A stretch of 21,083 bases of DNA from Bacteriovoracaceae bacterium UBA2428 (GCA_002343545.1 DDRA01000126.1:1-21083); one strand, 5' to 3'; positions 1 to 8,534 are shown, numbered from the stretch's first letter. Made by a program: numbers and translations. The notes: a model not told the origin generated them from the sequence alone.

Positions 1-828
1 TCGACCGTGATCTTCTGCGACAAGTCGCCTTTGGCGACGGCCGTCGTCACCTTGGCGATGTTACGGACCTGGTTCGTGAGGTTCGAGGCGAGGCCGTTCA
101 CGTTGTCCGTGAGGTCCTTCCACGTGCCCGACACGCCCTTCACGTCGGCCTGACCGCCCAGCTTCCCTTCGGTACCCACCTCTTTCGCCACCCGCGTCAC
201 TTCGGCGGCGAAGGAGCGAAGCTGATCCACCATGACGTTGATCGTGTTCTTGAGCTCGAGGATTTCGCCCCGGGCGTCGACCGTGATCTTTTGCGAAAGG
301 TCGCCGTTTGCGACCGCCGTCGTGACTTTCGCGATGTTACGGACCTGCGCGGTCAGGTTGTTGGCGAGACCGTTCACGTTGTCCGTGAGATCCTTCCACG
401 TACCCGACACACCTTTTACGTGCGCTTCACCACCGAGGCGGCCTTCCGTGCCCACCTCTTTTGCCACCCGAGTTACCTCGGCGGCAAAGGAGGAAAGCTG
501 GTCCACCATGATGTTGATCGTGTTCTTAAGTTCGAAGATTTCGCCCTTCGCGTCGACCGTGATCTTTTGCGACAAGTCGCCCTTCGCGACGGCCGTCGTG
601 ACTTTCGCGATGTTACGGACCTGGTTCGTGAGGTTCGAGGCGAGGCCGTTCACGTTGTCCGTGAGATCCTTCCACGTGCCCGACACGCCCTTCACGTCGG
701 CCTGACCGCCCAGCTTCCCTTCGGTACCCACCTCTTTCGCCACCCGCGTCACTTCCGACGCGAAGGAGTTCAGCTGGTCCACCATGGCGTTCACCGTGTT
801 ACCGATGCGCAGGAACTCGCCCTTCACG
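1..828 (-). repeat. 276-bp tandem repeats encoding HAMP units
   Basis: The phrase tcgaccgtgatctt recurs at 1, 277 and 553, giving an exact 276-bp (92-codon) period. Units beginning at 1 and 553 are nearly identical at DNA level for most of their length; the middle unit (277-552) differs more, for example encoding [11 protein letters not shown] instead of [11 protein letters not shown] and NNLTAQ instead of SNLTNQ. A fourth, more diverged unit lies at about 829-1110 and carries an insertion of a few codons. Confidence 0.9.
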
Positions 829-1364
829 GAGCGACCGTCGATCTCGAGGAACATCTTCTGCGACAAGTCGCCCTTGGCGACCGAGGTGATCACGCGCGCC
901 ATTTCGGTCGTCGGCTGCACAAGGTCGGCGATGAGGGAGTTCACCGAATCGACGCTCGTGGACCAGGCGCCCTTGACCGAGCCGATCGAGACCCGCTCGG
1001 TCATCTTGCCTTCCTGGCCGACGATGTTGCGAACGCGCAAGAACTCGCTCGCCATGTTCTCGTTTAGCTCGATGATGTCGTTCAGCACCTCGCCGATCTC
1101 GGCGACGATGCCCTCTTGGCCGATCGGCATGCGGGCCGAGAAGTCGCCTTTACGCACGGACTTGACCGTGAAGAGGAGCTGCTTGAGCTGATCGCGGGTC
1201 TGCGCCGCCGTCATTCCGCTGGAAAGCACGGAATCGAATCCCGCGCGAATCGAAGTCGAGGGAGCCGCGACGGGGGTCGAAAGCGCGAGCGCCTCGACCT
1301 CGCTCCCCATCCGAAGCGATGAAGCACGACGTTTCTTGGCCGACGCCGGCGAGCGTTTATCCAT
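1..1364 (-). CDS. HAMP-repeat sensor protein, probable hybrid histidine kinase (3' end outside window)
   Basis: About 454 N-terminal residues are visible and the frame is open to the window edge, so the C-terminus is missing. No signal peptide or membrane segment is seen, so it should be cytoplasmic. After a basic, low-complexity start of about 50 residues come tandem HAMP-like units of about 92 residues with the recurring motifs [33 protein letters not shown] and [14 protein letters not shown]. This architecture is known from group III (Nik1/Os-1-type) hybrid histidine kinases and their bacterial relatives, where GAF, HisKA, HATPase and receiver domains follow. Those domains are not visible here, so kinase activity is inferred. 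The start is ATG at 1364, with AGGGAGA about 9 nt upstream on the minus strand. A chemoreceptor-like protein built from HAMP arrays is the alternative. Confidence 0.88.
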   Translation of the reverse strand, partial: MDKRSPASAKKRRASSLRMGSEVEALALSTPVAAPSTSIRAGFDSVLSSGMTAAQTRDQLKQLLFTVKSVRKGDFSARMPIGQEGIVAEIGEVLNDIIELNENMASEFLRVRNIVGQEGKMTERVSIGSVKGAWSTSVDSVNSLIADLVQPTTEMARVITSVAKGDLSQKMFLEIDGRSVKGEFLRIGNTVNAMVDQLNSFASEVTRVAKEVGTEGKLGGQADVKGVSGTWKDLTDNVNGLASNLTNQVRNIAKVTTAVAKGDLSQKITVDAKGEIFELKNTINIMVDQLSSFAAEVTRVAKEVGTEGRLGGEAHVKGVSGTWKDLTDNVNGLANNLTAQVRNIAKVTTAVANGDLSQKITVDARGEILELKNTINVMVDQLRSFAAEVTRVAKEVGTEGKLGGQADVKGVSGTWKDLTDNVNGLASNLTNQVRNIAKVTTAVAKGDLSQKITV

Positions 1365-1402
1365 ATGGCGAATTCTCCCTTCCCTAGAGACTTTTCAATT
1401 TA

Positions 1403-1410
1403 GGGGGGGG
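1403..1410. repeat. G8/C8 homopolymer upstream of the HAMP sensor gene
   Basis: Eight consecutive G residues on the plus strand lie 39 nt upstream of the ATG at 1364, in the leader or promoter region of the minus-strand sensor gene. Tracts of this length can slip during replication, so it is a candidate phase-variable promoter or leader element. No variation can be seen from one sequence. Confidence 0.5.
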
Positions 1411-1435
1411 TCACCTTTTTACGAGCGAAAACTTG

Positions 1436-1480
1436 TTAAGCTTTTGCCACAAGCGAGGCGCCTTGTGACATTTTCGACAT
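1436..1480 (-). CDS. Possible 14-residue leader peptide ORF
   Basis: The minus strand carries an ATG at 1480, a reading frame MSKMSQGASLVAKA and a TAA at 1436-1438. A good Shine-Dalgarno sequence (GAGGAG, 6 nt spacing) lies just upstream. An inverted repeat (CACAAG, 8-nt loop, CTTGTG; 1448-1467) falls inside the ORF. It lies 71 nt upstream of the HAMP sensor start, so it could be a leader peptide. It could equally be a chance ORF in the region after the CAP gene. Confidence 0.25.
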   Translation of the reverse strand: MSKMSQGASLVAKA

Positions 1481-1539
1481 AATGCTCTCCTCGCATTGAA
1501 GGCAGGAGAGGCATCGGACTAAGAAGCGCCGCCCGTTTT

Positions 1540-2010
1540 TTAGTCGGCGAAAGTTTGGACCCAGTATCCCTCCGCGTACCCGAGCCCCAAACGGCGGTAG
1601 CGCGCGTTGAGCAGATTGGCCCGGTGGCCGTCGGACGCCATCCACGCCCGCAGGACCTCCGAAGAACTTCGTTGGCCCCAAGCGATGTTCTCGGCGCCCG
1701 CCCGAAAACGAACGCCGGCCAACCGAAAGCGATCCACGAAGCTCTTTCCTTCCGGATCGTCGTGGGAAAAGTATTCGCGCGCGGCCATGTCTTCGGCGTG
1801 CGCGCGGGCGGCGGCCTCCAACGCCGGGTCTTCGCCGAGCGACGCCACCCCCGCCTTCTCGCGCTCCGCGTTCACGAGTCGCCGAAGCTCCCCCAAATCC
1901 ACGGAGGCCTGCGTCTTAACGACGGGATCCGACCGAGCTTCCTGGCGACCGACCGAAGCCGGCGCGCAAGCCAGGAGACTCGAAAAGATGATCAAGGAAA
2001 AGGCACGCAT
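1540..2010 (-). CDS. CAP/SCP-domain (PR-1-like) lipoprotein
   Basis: A 156-residue secreted protein with a lipoprotein signal: hydrophobic residues 3-13 followed by lipobox LLAC with Cys15. The CAP domain follows, with HAEDMAAREYFSHDDPEGKSF, the GENIAWG-like AENIAWG, and the C-terminal WMASDGHRANLLN and YWVQTFAD segments. The two conserved His residues (HAEDM and GHRANL) that form the CAP cavity are present. Bacterial CAP proteins of this length are common and their biochemical role is usually unknown. A GTG two codons upstream (2016) is an alternative start; neither has a clear Shine-Dalgarno sequence, and the ATG gives the more compact signal peptide. It stands alone between the cytochrome gene and the HAMP sensor, both on the same strand. 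Confidence 0.88.
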   Translation of the reverse strand: MRAFSLIIFSSLLACAPASVGRQEARSDPVVKTQASVDLGELRRLVNAEREKAGVASLGEDPALEAAARAHAEDMAAREYFSHDDPEGKSFVDRFRLAGVRFRAGAENIAWGQRSSSEVLRAWMASDGHRANLLNARYRRLGLGYAEGYWVQTFAD

Positions 2011-2089
2011 GGGCACGTTCTAAGCAAGCCCCGGCGAACGCGCCAATGGAGTTTTCGCGACGAGTCCTCGGCGACGGCCGCGGATTCGC

Positions 2090-3712
2090 TCAGTCGTTCG
2101 GCATGCCGCGACGGATCCACTCCTCGACGGCGCGGATGACTTCGGGGCTCACGCGATCCAAGCCCGAGCGAGGCGGCGGCATGAGGTCGTCGTCCTCGCG
2201 GTGATCGCGAACGGCTCGATCGTCGTCGCCGCCGCGACCGCGGCGCATCAGACGCGCCCCGAAGTCCGCCAGGCGAAGGTCATCGTCGCCCCAAAGCACC
2301 TCGACGAGCTTGCTGCGCTCGGGCCGACGCGCGTCGATCAAACGATCGCGACGTCGCGAGAAGTCCTCGTGCGTGACGAGAGGGAAATTCGCCATCTCGC
2401 CGTTAGGACCGTGGCAGACGATGCACTTCTTGCTGAAAAGGTTCTTCTTCAGCCAGCTGAACTTGGGCTCGGGTCCCGTGGGGGGTTGGGAAGCCGGCGG
2501 CGTGGGCACGGGGGTCGGAGCGGGACCCGGCCCTGGCCCCGGACCGGGCGTGGGAGTCGGCGCGAGACCGCGCAAGTAGTCCCGAACCTTCTGAACCCCG
2601 GCGGCGTCGAGCTTGGGAAAGCGCGTTCCGCGTGGCATGCGGCCCGCGAGAATCTCGATGAGCATCGAAGAAGCTTCCGCGTTCGCGGCGTCCGCCCATT
2701 TGGCGCCCTTAGAGTCGGTCGCGGCGAGCATCGTCGCTTCGTCCACGAGTTCTTCGGTCCCATGGCACTGAATGCATCCGTGCGGTCGCAGGACTTCCTC
2801 GCGCAAACGCTCGAAGGTAAAACGGGGCGCCGTCGGCGGCGGGACGGGCGTGGGCACCGGCGGCGGCACCACGACCGGGGGCGGTGGATTCGGGGTCGTC
2901 GGCGGCACGACCACGACGGGCGGCGGCGAAGGCGCGGGAGTCGGCGTCACGACCGGAGGATTCGCCGGAGCGGAAAGTCCGCGCAGGTATTCGCGGACGC
3001 GCTCGATCTGCGCGGCCCCGAGCTTCGGGTAGCGCGTTCCGCGCGGCATGCTGTTGTCGAGGATCCGCTTCAGCATGGCCGAAGCCTCGATGTTCGCGGG
3101 ATCCGCCCATTTGCCGCCGTTCTCGTCGACGGCCGCGAGCAAGGTCGCTTCGTCGACGAGCACTTCCGTGCCGTGGCATTGCAGACATCCGTGCGGGCGC
3201 AGGATTTCCTCGCGGAACTGCGCGAAGCCGAGCTTCGTGCCGGGCGGCGTCGCGCCCGGCGGCGTGGACGGCGGGTTAGCGCCGGGGGGCGGGGGGCCCG
3301 GATTCGCACCGGGGCCCGCGGGCGGCGCCACGAGGGGCGATCCGCTGCCGAGACCCGCGATGTAGGCCTTCAGGAAATCCTGCCGATCGGCCGTCATGGC
3401 GGGCCAACTGCTCCCGGCCTTCGGCATGTAACCGCTGCGCACGGCCTCCACGATCTGCGAAATCTCGGGACCGCCGGGCACGATCCATCCCGAAGCCAGC
3501 AAAGCGCTTTCGCTCGCGAGCTCGTCCAGGCCGTGGCACTTCATGCAGCCGTGCGGACGCAGGACTTCCTCCTGGACCGTCGCGAACGCGATCTTTTGTA
3601 ACTGGAGTTCCGAGCTCAGGTCTTTGGCCGGGCGAAAGCGCGAAGCCTCGTCGCTCGCGCGAAGCTGGCACGCGGCGAGCAAGCCGAGCGCCGCGATGAC
3701 GGGGAGTCTCAC
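2090..3712 (-). CDS. Tetra-heme c-type cytochrome lipoprotein with triplicated heme domain
   Basis: A 540-residue envelope protein with lipobox LAAC (Cys15). Four CXXCH motifs bind heme c covalently: CMKCH at 56, CLQCH at 176, CIQCH at 313 and CIVCH at 430. The first three sit in repeats that share REEVLRPHGC, a D/SEATLLA segment and a candidate axial-ligand MP motif (YMPKAG, SMPRGTRYP, RMPRGTRFP). The fourth is a different domain with LMPPP and an Arg/Asp-rich loop. Long Pro-rich linkers (about 128-160, 250-297 and 384-414) separate the domains. Translation starts at GTG 3712, overlapping the yceI-like stop as GTGA, so the two are probably coupled. The likely role is electron transfer at the outer membrane or in the periplasm; the partner is unknown. 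Confidence 0.88.
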   Translation of the reverse strand: MRLPVIAALGLLAACQLRASDEASRFRPAKDLSSELQLQKIAFATVQEEVLRPHGCMKCHGLDELASESALLASGWIVPGGPEISQIVEAVRSGYMPKAGSSWPAMTADRQDFLKAYIAGLGSGSPLVAPPAGPGANPGPPPPGANPPSTPPGATPPGTKLGFAQFREEILRPHGCLQCHGTEVLVDEATLLAAVDENGGKWADPANIEASAMLKRILDNSMPRGTRYPKLGAAQIERVREYLRGLSAPANPPVVTPTPAPSPPPVVVVPPTTPNPPPPVVVPPPVPTPVPPPTAPRFTFERLREEVLRPHGCIQCHGTEELVDEATMLAATDSKGAKWADAANAEASSMLIEILAGRMPRGTRFPKLDAAGVQKVRDYLRGLAPTPTPGPGPGPGPAPTPVPTPPASQPPTGPEPKFSWLKKNLFSKKCIVCHGPNGEMANFPLVTHEDFSRRRDRLIDARRPERSKLVEVLWGDDDLRLADFGARLMRRGRGGDDDRAVRDHREDDDLMPPPRSGLDRVSPEVIRAVEEWIRRGMPND

Positions 3713-4299
3713 CGAAAAGTTCCTTCCAACTTGAGAGCCACTTCGTTCTTCACCTTAACGCCCATCTGCGAGGGCTCCTTGATGCCGAAGTCTGACAGCT
3801 TGACGACGGGCTCGGCGCTCAACTTGATGGCGTCGCCCTCGCTCGAAACCGTCGCGGGAAAAGAATACGGACGCGTGACGCCCGCGATCGTGACGTTGGC
3901 CGCGAGATCGCACTTGGTCGACGTCCGCGTGCAGGCCGCGAAGTTCCCTTCGATGACGACGTCGGGAGCCTTCAGCTCGTCGCCCTCTTTCTGCACGCTG
4001 CCGGCGGGCGCGAAGATGTGCTTGTACATGTGCGTGTCGCGGGCTTCCATGCCCGTCTTCATCGTGGTGGCCCCGAAGCTGGCTTTGAGCGACTTGATCT
4101 CGGCGCCGTTCACGACGAGCTCGCCTTGCGCGGCGCTCGTTTTGGCGACGACGGTGAGTCCCGGCATGTTCGTCTTGGCTACGCTCTCGACTTGGGACTG
4201 CACCAAGCGGGCCGCGTGCGCGGGCGCCGACAAGAGCGCGAAAAGCGCTCCGAGACCGAAAGCAACGAGGTGGGGAAAACGCGGCGAAATCCGGGTCAT
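3709..4299 (-). CDS. YceI-family periplasmic protein
   Basis: A 196-residue protein with a Sec signal peptide (positively charged N-terminus, hydrophobic LVAFGLGALFALLS, cleavage near AHA at about residue 29). YceI hallmarks are RDTHMYKHIF (usual pattern RDxHM), the VTIAGVTRPYSF strand pair, LSDFGIKEPSQMGVKVKNEVAL, and a Cys pair in AACTRTSTKCD. YceI proteins are lipocalin-like barrels that bind isoprenoid quinone-like lipids. Adjacency and 4-nt overlap with a multi-heme cytochrome fit a quinone- or redox-related role, but that is inference. The start ATG at 4299 has AAGGAG 7 nt upstream. Confidence 0.87.
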   Translation of the reverse strand: MTRISPRFPHLVAFGLGALFALLSAPAHAARLVQSQVESVAKTNMPGLTVVAKTSAAQGELVVNGAEIKSLKASFGATTMKTGMEARDTHMYKHIFAPAGSVQKEGDELKAPDVVIEGNFAACTRTSTKCDLAANVTIAGVTRPYSFPATVSSEGDAIKLSAEPVVKLSDFGIKEPSQMGVKVKNEVALKLEGTFR

Positions 4300-4471
4300 G
4301 ATCGAACTCCTTCTTGGTTCAGCATCGAAGCCCTTGCTCCGACGACTCCCAAGATAAAAGCCCTTTCACCCCACGCCCAGACGCAGCTAAGTCCACTAGC
4401 GCGTTACCAAATGTTACGATTTCAGAGACCCCAAACTGCGCCTATCCGTTCGATTTAATTCAATAATCGCA

Positions 4472-5215
4472 TCAACGCAGCAGACGCAAAGCTTCCGCGA
4501 CCACTTCGCGCGCCCACAAGCGCATCATGTCGGCGGTCGCGCGCGACTCGTAATGCTCGCCGTCCCCGCCCGTGGCCGGGTACGCCGTCACGGTCCGGCT
4601 ATCGAAGAGCACGCACCCCTTGGCGTTCGCCGCCACGAGATCGTAAAGACGCTGCTGCAGCTCCTTGCCGAAGCGACGCGCGTCGGGCGGAAGCACCCAC
4701 AGACAACGCCGCACGGGCTTGCGCGGATCCCCCAAGACTTCGTCGCGAAGCTGCGCGATCGCGCGCGCCATATTCTTCGCGTCGCCGGCTTGGAGACCCT
4801 CCAGAAAATTGCTCCCCTGCTGCAGGATCACGAGCCGCGGACGGAATTCCTTGAGCATCGCTTCGAGCTTGGGGATGGCCCGAAGCGGCGCGCGTTTCAC
4901 CAGCGGATTGTATTCGGCGCGATCCTCGCGGCCGTCGCGTTTTTCGAAGTAACCGCACGTCGTCTTTCCCGGCCCCGTCGTCCGGATCCAGGACCAAGGA
5001 TGGCTGCCGCAAGCCAGGACGCTCCAGAGCTCGAGGTCCGGACGCGCGCGCAGCGTCTGGTCCACCGCAAAACCGAAGTAGCCGATGCTCAGGGAATCCC
5101 CCAGAAAGAGCACGCGCGAAGCTTCGGCCGGCGCCCCCACTCCCTTCGTCGCCGACCCCACCGCACAGGCGAGCGTGAAAGCACGAACCCACGGCGAAAT
5201 CCCGGGAAGCCACAT
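4472..5215 (-). CDS. Secreted SGNH/GDSL-family hydrolase
   Basis: A 247-residue protein with an N-terminal signal (about residues 1-32). SGNH blocks are present in order: FLGDSLS with nucleophile Ser41, Gly70 in ACGSHPW, Asn136 in LQQGSN, and the catalytic pair Asp218/His221 in DGEH. The family hydrolyses esters, including acyl or acetyl groups on lipids and polysaccharides; the substrate cannot be told. The frame stays open upstream as far as about 5728, but that stretch lies antisense to nothing real and overlaps glycyl-tRNA synthetase on the same strand, so the start was placed at ATG 5215, which has GAGGGGG just upstream and begins a proper signal peptide. It follows glyQS by 56 nt and may be co-transcribed. 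Confidence 0.87.
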   Translation of the reverse strand: MWLPGISPWVRAFTLACAVGSATKGVGAPAEASRVLFLGDSLSIGYFGFAVDQTLRARPDLELWSVLACGSHPWSWIRTTGPGKTTCGYFEKRDGREDRAEYNPLVKRAPLRAIPKLEAMLKEFRPRLVILQQGSNFLEGLQAGDAKNMARAIAQLRDEVLGDPRKPVRRCLWVLPPDARRFGKELQQRLYDLVAANAKGCVLFDSRTVTAYPATGGDGEHYESRATADMMRLWAREVVAEALRLLR

Positions 5216-5225
5216 ACCCCCTCGT

Positions 5226-5256
5226 CGGAGTTTTCCGGCGGGATCCTTAATCCCGC
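5226..5256. other. Two adjacent short inverted repeats between glyQS and the SGNH gene
   Basis: A 7-bp perfect stem GCGGGAT/ATCCCGC with a 5-nt loop lies at 5238-5256, and a CGGA/TCCG stem with loop GTTT lies at 5226-5237. Both sit directly after the glyQS stop on the minus strand. No U-rich tail follows, so they are poor intrinsic terminators. They may be an RNA-processing or attenuation structure within a read-through transcript. Confidence 0.35.
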
Positions 5257-5271
5257 GCGCGTCGACCCGGC

Positions 5272-6789
5272 TTAGGCGAATTTGCGGCGAATGAAGTCCG
5301 GCAGCTCCTCGAGCTTCACGCGCTCCTGCTTCATCGTGTCGCGATCGCGCACGGTCACCGTGCCGTGCACCGAAGTGTCCTCGCTGCGGCCGAGCGTATC
5401 GTAGTCGACCGTCACGCAGAAGGGCGTGCCGATCTCGTCGTGGCGACGGTAGCCCTTGCCCACGTTCCCCGTGTCCTCGTAAAGGATGCGGCCGAGACCG
5501 AGTTTCTGCAGATCGTTCTTGAGCTTCTTCGCGACGCTCGTGATCTCTTCCTTGTTCTTGGCGAGCGGGATCACGGCCACTTTGATGGGCGCGAGGTGCG
5601 GCTTGAGCTTGAGCACGATACGCTCGGAGTCGTTCTCGAGCTTTTCCTTCTCGAAGGATTCCGACAATACGGCCAGCACGGCGCGGTCCACGCCGCACGA
5701 AGGCTCGATCACGAAGGGCACGACCCACTTGTTCGTCTCTTGGTCCAGGATCGCGAGCTTCGACACGGAGTCCGTGTTCGGCGCGACCGTGGCCTGGAGC
5801 CCGAGCTCGGCCTGGTTGCGCGTGTGCGAGCCCAAGTCGTAGTCCGAGCGGTTCGCGATACCTTCGATCTCGTCGAAGCCGAGCGTGGGGAAGTTGTACA
5901 TGAGGTCATACGTGCGCTTCGAGTAGTGCGCGAGGTCGCCCTTGGGAACGTCGTAGACCTTGATCTGCGCGCGCGGGACGCCCTGATCTTCCCACCACTT
6001 GAGCCGGGCTTCGAGCCACTCCTCGTGGCACTTCTCGTCGCTACCGGGCTTCACGAAGTACTCGATCTCCATCTGCTCGAACTCGCGCACGCGAAAGACG
6101 AAGTTGCGCGGCGTGATCTCGTTGCGGAAGGCCTTGCCGATCTGCGCGACGCCGAAGGGCAGCTTGCGCGAGGTCGAGTCGACGATGTTCTTGAAGTTCA
6201 CGAAGATCCCCTGCGCCGTCTCCGGGCGCAGGTAGGCGTAGGAGCCCTCTTCGGCCACGGGGCCGACCGTCGTCTTGAACATCATGTTGAAGGGACGCGG
6301 CGGCGTCCAATCGCCGGGTGCGCCGTCGGCCGGGTCCACGACCTTGGCCGCCTTGAGCGCGGCCTCACCGGCCTCGCCGTTCTTCAGCAGCGCGCCGCAG
6401 AGGGCGCCGACTTCGGCGTCCGCACCGAGCGAAAGGGCCGCGCGCAAAGCTTCGAGCACCGCGGGTTTCTGGTCCTTGAGCAGATGGTCCAAGCGATAGC
6501 GCTTTTTGCTCTTACGGTTATCGATGAGCGGGTCCGTGAAGGTCGCCTCGTGGCCCGAGTACTTGAGCACCATGCGATGCGTGAGGATCGAGGCGTCGAG
6601 CCCCTCCATGTCGTCGCGCTCGAACACGACGGACTTCCACCACGAAGCTTTGAGGTTGTTCTTGAGCTCGACCCCGAGCGGGCCGTAGTCGTAGGTACCC
6701 TGCAGGCCACCGTAGAGGTCCGAGCCAGGGAAGATAAAACCGCGACGTTTACAGAGCGAAACGAGATCTTCGAGCGACGACGCGGGCAT
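5272..6789 (-). CDS. glyQS: Glycyl-tRNA synthetase, single-chain class II type
   Basis: A 505-residue cytoplasmic enzyme that charges tRNA-Gly. It has the archaeal/eukaryotic-like single-subunit architecture: N-terminal [17 protein letters not shown] and [25 protein letters not shown], motif 2 [25 protein letters not shown] region, [13 protein letters not shown], motif 3 [10 protein letters not shown], and the C-terminal anticodon-binding domain starting near [10 protein letters not shown] and including [13 protein letters not shown] and [11 protein letters not shown]. Length is normal for the family. The frame is open 19 codons further upstream, but ATG 6789 is preceded by GGAGGATTCGC, an ideal ribosome binding site. 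It is the first gene of a short unit with the SGNH hydrolase. Confidence 0.97.
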   Translation of the reverse strand: MPASSLEDLVSLCKRRGFIFPGSDLYGGLQGTYDYGPLGVELKNNLKASWWKSVVFERDDMEGLDASILTHRMVLKYSGHEATFTDPLIDNRKSKKRYRLDHLLKDQKPAVLEALRAALSLGADAEVGALCGALLKNGEAGEAALKAAKVVDPADGAPGDWTPPRPFNMMFKTTVGPVAEEGSYAYLRPETAQGIFVNFKNIVDSTSRKLPFGVAQIGKAFRNEITPRNFVFRVREFEQMEIEYFVKPGSDEKCHEEWLEARLKWWEDQGVPRAQIKVYDVPKGDLAHYSKRTYDLMYNFPTLGFDEIEGIANRSDYDLGSHTRNQAELGLQATVAPNTDSVSKLAILDQETNKWVVPFVIEPSCGVDRAVLAVLSESFEKEKLENDSERIVLKLKPHLAPIKVAVIPLAKNKEEITSVAKKLKNDLQKLGLGRILYEDTGNVGKGYRRHDEIGTPFCVTVDYDTLGRSEDTSVHGTVTVRDRDTMKQERVKLEELPDFIRRKFA

Positions 6790-6909
6790 GCGAATCCTCC
6801 AAAAAAGTTGAGCCCTTACGCTACTTTCTTTGAAGACGACTGCCAAGGCCCCGGCGCGGCCCTTTCGTCCCGCCCCCAGCGGAACGAAGGAGCCAAAGGC
6901 GGTCTCCGC

Positions 6910-7725
6910 TTAGCGGAGCAGGCAATTCAAACGATCCGAGGCGTAGGAGTACGCCGAGCAGGTCTCGACGAGAACCGAGGGGAAGCGGCGGTCCGCGATG
7001 CGCGCCATGCAGTTTTGCTTGTCCGAAGCGTAGCTGAATCCTTGGCAAATGCGCGTGCCGCCGGCGTCGAAGCTCTTGTTCGCCAGATTCACGATGCAGT
7101 TCAGCTGGTCCGAAGCGTAGGAATAGGTGCGGCAAACCTCGACGGCGTTACGATCGAACGAGGACTGCTGCATCAGACGCGTCAGGCAGTTCTGACGATC
7201 CGAGGCGTAGCTGAAAGCCTGGCAAATCGTCTGCGCGGCATCGAGGCCCCGGGGACCGCGTCCACCACTGCCGCCGCTACCACCCCCGCCACCGCCCATA
7301 CTCACGAGGCAGTTCAAGCGATCCGAAGCGTAGGAATAGCTCGAGCAAGTCTCGACGACGGCCGAGGGGAAGCGCATGTCGGCGATGCGCGCCATGCAGC
7401 TCTGCTTGTCGGAGGAATACGAGAAGCCCAGGCAGACCCGCGTGCCGCCGGCGTCGAAGCGCTTGTCGGCCAACGCGAGGATGCAGCTCTGCTTATCCGA
7501 AGCGTAGGAGTAGCTCCGACAAACTTCCACCGCGCTCACGTCGAAGAAACTCTTTTGCATGAGGGCGCGAACGCAGTTTTCGCGATCCGAGGCGTAGCTG
7601 TACGCGTTGCAAAGCTCGAAGGCCGCGTCGTTTCCGCCGCCGCCGGGACGACCGCGCTGCGCCGAAGCGAGCGAGGGAACAAGAGCCGCCAAAGCCAAGA
7701 GTCCCGAGATCCAAGAGAAACGCAT
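6910..7725 (-). CDS. Secreted protein with eight CX11C repeats
   Basis: A 271-residue protein with a clear Sec signal (MRFSW start, cleavage near ASA at residue 22). The mature part is eight copies of a roughly 29-residue repeat with pattern C-x2-(Y/F)SYASD(R/K/Q)-x-(N/S)C, where the two Cys are always 11 residues apart (39/51, 69/81, 98/110, 127/139, 168/180, 198/210, 227/239, 256/268). Repeats 1-4 match repeats 5-8 one to one at a constant offset of 129 residues, so a four-repeat block was duplicated. A Gly/Ser linker (144-160) joins the halves. Sixteen Cys suggest eight disulfides in an exported protein. I do not recognise the family. The start has GGAAAGGA upstream. An extracellular binding or structural role is a guess. 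Confidence 0.85.
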   Translation of the reverse strand: MRFSWISGLLALAALVPSLASAQRGRPGGGGNDAAFELCNAYSYASDRENCVRALMQKSFFDVSAVEVCRSYSYASDKQSCILALADKRFDAGGTRVCLGFSYSSDKQSCMARIADMRFPSAVVETCSSYSYASDRLNCLVSMGGGGGGSGGSGGRGPRGLDAAQTICQAFSYASDRQNCLTRLMQQSSFDRNAVEVCRTYSYASDQLNCIVNLANKSFDAGGTRICQGFSYASDKQNCMARIADRRFPSVLVETCSAYSYASDRLNCLLR

Positions 7726-7891
7726 GTGATCGTCCTTTCCAAATTGCGAGGTTTCGGTACCCCGCAAAGTCTCGAAAAACGATGGGAGACTCAATGCCCA
7801 TTTTGGGCGCGCGAAGCGCCTTCGTCGTTTTTAGCCGAAATTCGCCTGAGTTTTTCGGGAGATGTCCGCGCCCCGAGTCCACGGCGGCCGA

Positions 7892-8533
7892 TCAAAAAAC
7901 CGTGTCGAGCGCTCGGCGGATCTCGACGGCGGTGGCCCCCTCCGCCACCTCGACGATAAGCGCGGCTTCCTCGAAACGCACGAGGAGATTCGCGCCGGGA
8001 AGCAACTTCACGAGCGCGACCCGTTCGCCCACGTGCGAGCGACCGAAGGGTTCGGCCGCGATTCCCTCGACCGCCTCCCGCCAGGCCCCGAGCAGCGCCT
8101 CTCCATCGAGCGGAGGCGAAGCTTCGAGCGCAACGGTATCGAACGAAACCGGGCGCCCGAACGCGGCCTCCCAATGCGCCGGGAGCGCCGCGAGAAAGCG
8201 GCGCCAAGCCAACCCACCCGTCGGCGGCCGGGGCCGCAGCCATTCCGCGGGCAACGACTCGAGCCAGCTCGAAACCGAGCCGATCTCGATGGCCGCGAGC
8301 TCGCGCGATCGCACGCATACGAGCGATTCGACGCCGCGTTCCGCCGAACGAATAAGGAGGTCGGCATCTTCCCCGCCGTAAGCCAAGAGAGTGCCGACGA
8401 GGCGCGTTCCCGAGCGGAGCACGAAGGAACACGGGAGCCCCTTAACGACGGCGGCGTCCGAAACGAGAAAACGCAAAAGCTCGGGGATACCGAAGGGCCG
8501 CAACTGCGCCAGGCTTCGCGTCGCGCCGGCCAC
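7892..8533 (-). CDS. Hypothetical protein, possible Sm-like N-terminal domain
   Basis: A 213-residue protein without signal or membrane segment. The N-terminal half has CSFVLRSGTRLVGTLLAYG, then LLIRS, then a VCVRSRELAAIEI strand, a spacing that resembles Sm/LSm beta-barrels (strand, SG/NG turn, G-x-L, and a closing I-x-x-I strand). That resemblance is by eye only. The C-terminal half (about 110-213) is alpha/beta with no motif I know. Translation begins at GTG 8533, one base after the upstream TAA (TAAGGTG), so it is almost certainly coupled to the preceding gene. It appears to be the last gene of that two-gene unit. Confidence 0.7.
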   Translation of the reverse strand: MAGATRSLAQLRPFGIPELLRFLVSDAAVVKGLPCSFVLRSGTRLVGTLLAYGGEDADLLIRSAERGVESLVCVRSRELAAIEIGSVSSWLESLPAEWLRPRPPTGGLAWRRFLAALPAHWEAAFGRPVSFDTVALEASPPLDGEALLGAWREAVEGIAAEPFGRSHVGERVALVKLLPGANLLVRFEEAALIVEVAEGATAVEIRRALDTVF

Positions 8534-8534
8534 C

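Noticed and set aside
1..828. CRISPR array or satellite repeat
   Set aside because: The repeat period is 276 bp without spacers and keeps one reading frame encoding HAMP units.
2201..3601. 466-codon plus-strand open frame with Gly/Arg-rich repeats
   Set aside because: It mirrors the Pro-rich linkers and heme repeats of the cytochrome gene on the opposite strand.
5216..5728. N-terminal extension of the SGNH hydrolase
   Set aside because: The extra 171 codons overlap glycyl-tRNA synthetase on the same strand and translate to Arg/Ala-rich text; a ribosome binding site and signal peptide support the start at 5215.
7796..7831. Hairpins GCCCA/TGGGC and GGCGC/GCGCC followed by a short T run, as a terminator
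   Set aside because: The T run lies on the plus strand, where no gene precedes it; on the minus strand, where the upstream unit ends, no U tract follows.
5365..7959. 864-codon open frame on the plus strand
   Set aside because: It runs antisense to glycyl-tRNA synthetase and the Cys-repeat gene, both convincing; its length reflects the high G/C third-position bias of those genes, and its translation is low-complexity Arg/Glu/Val-rich.
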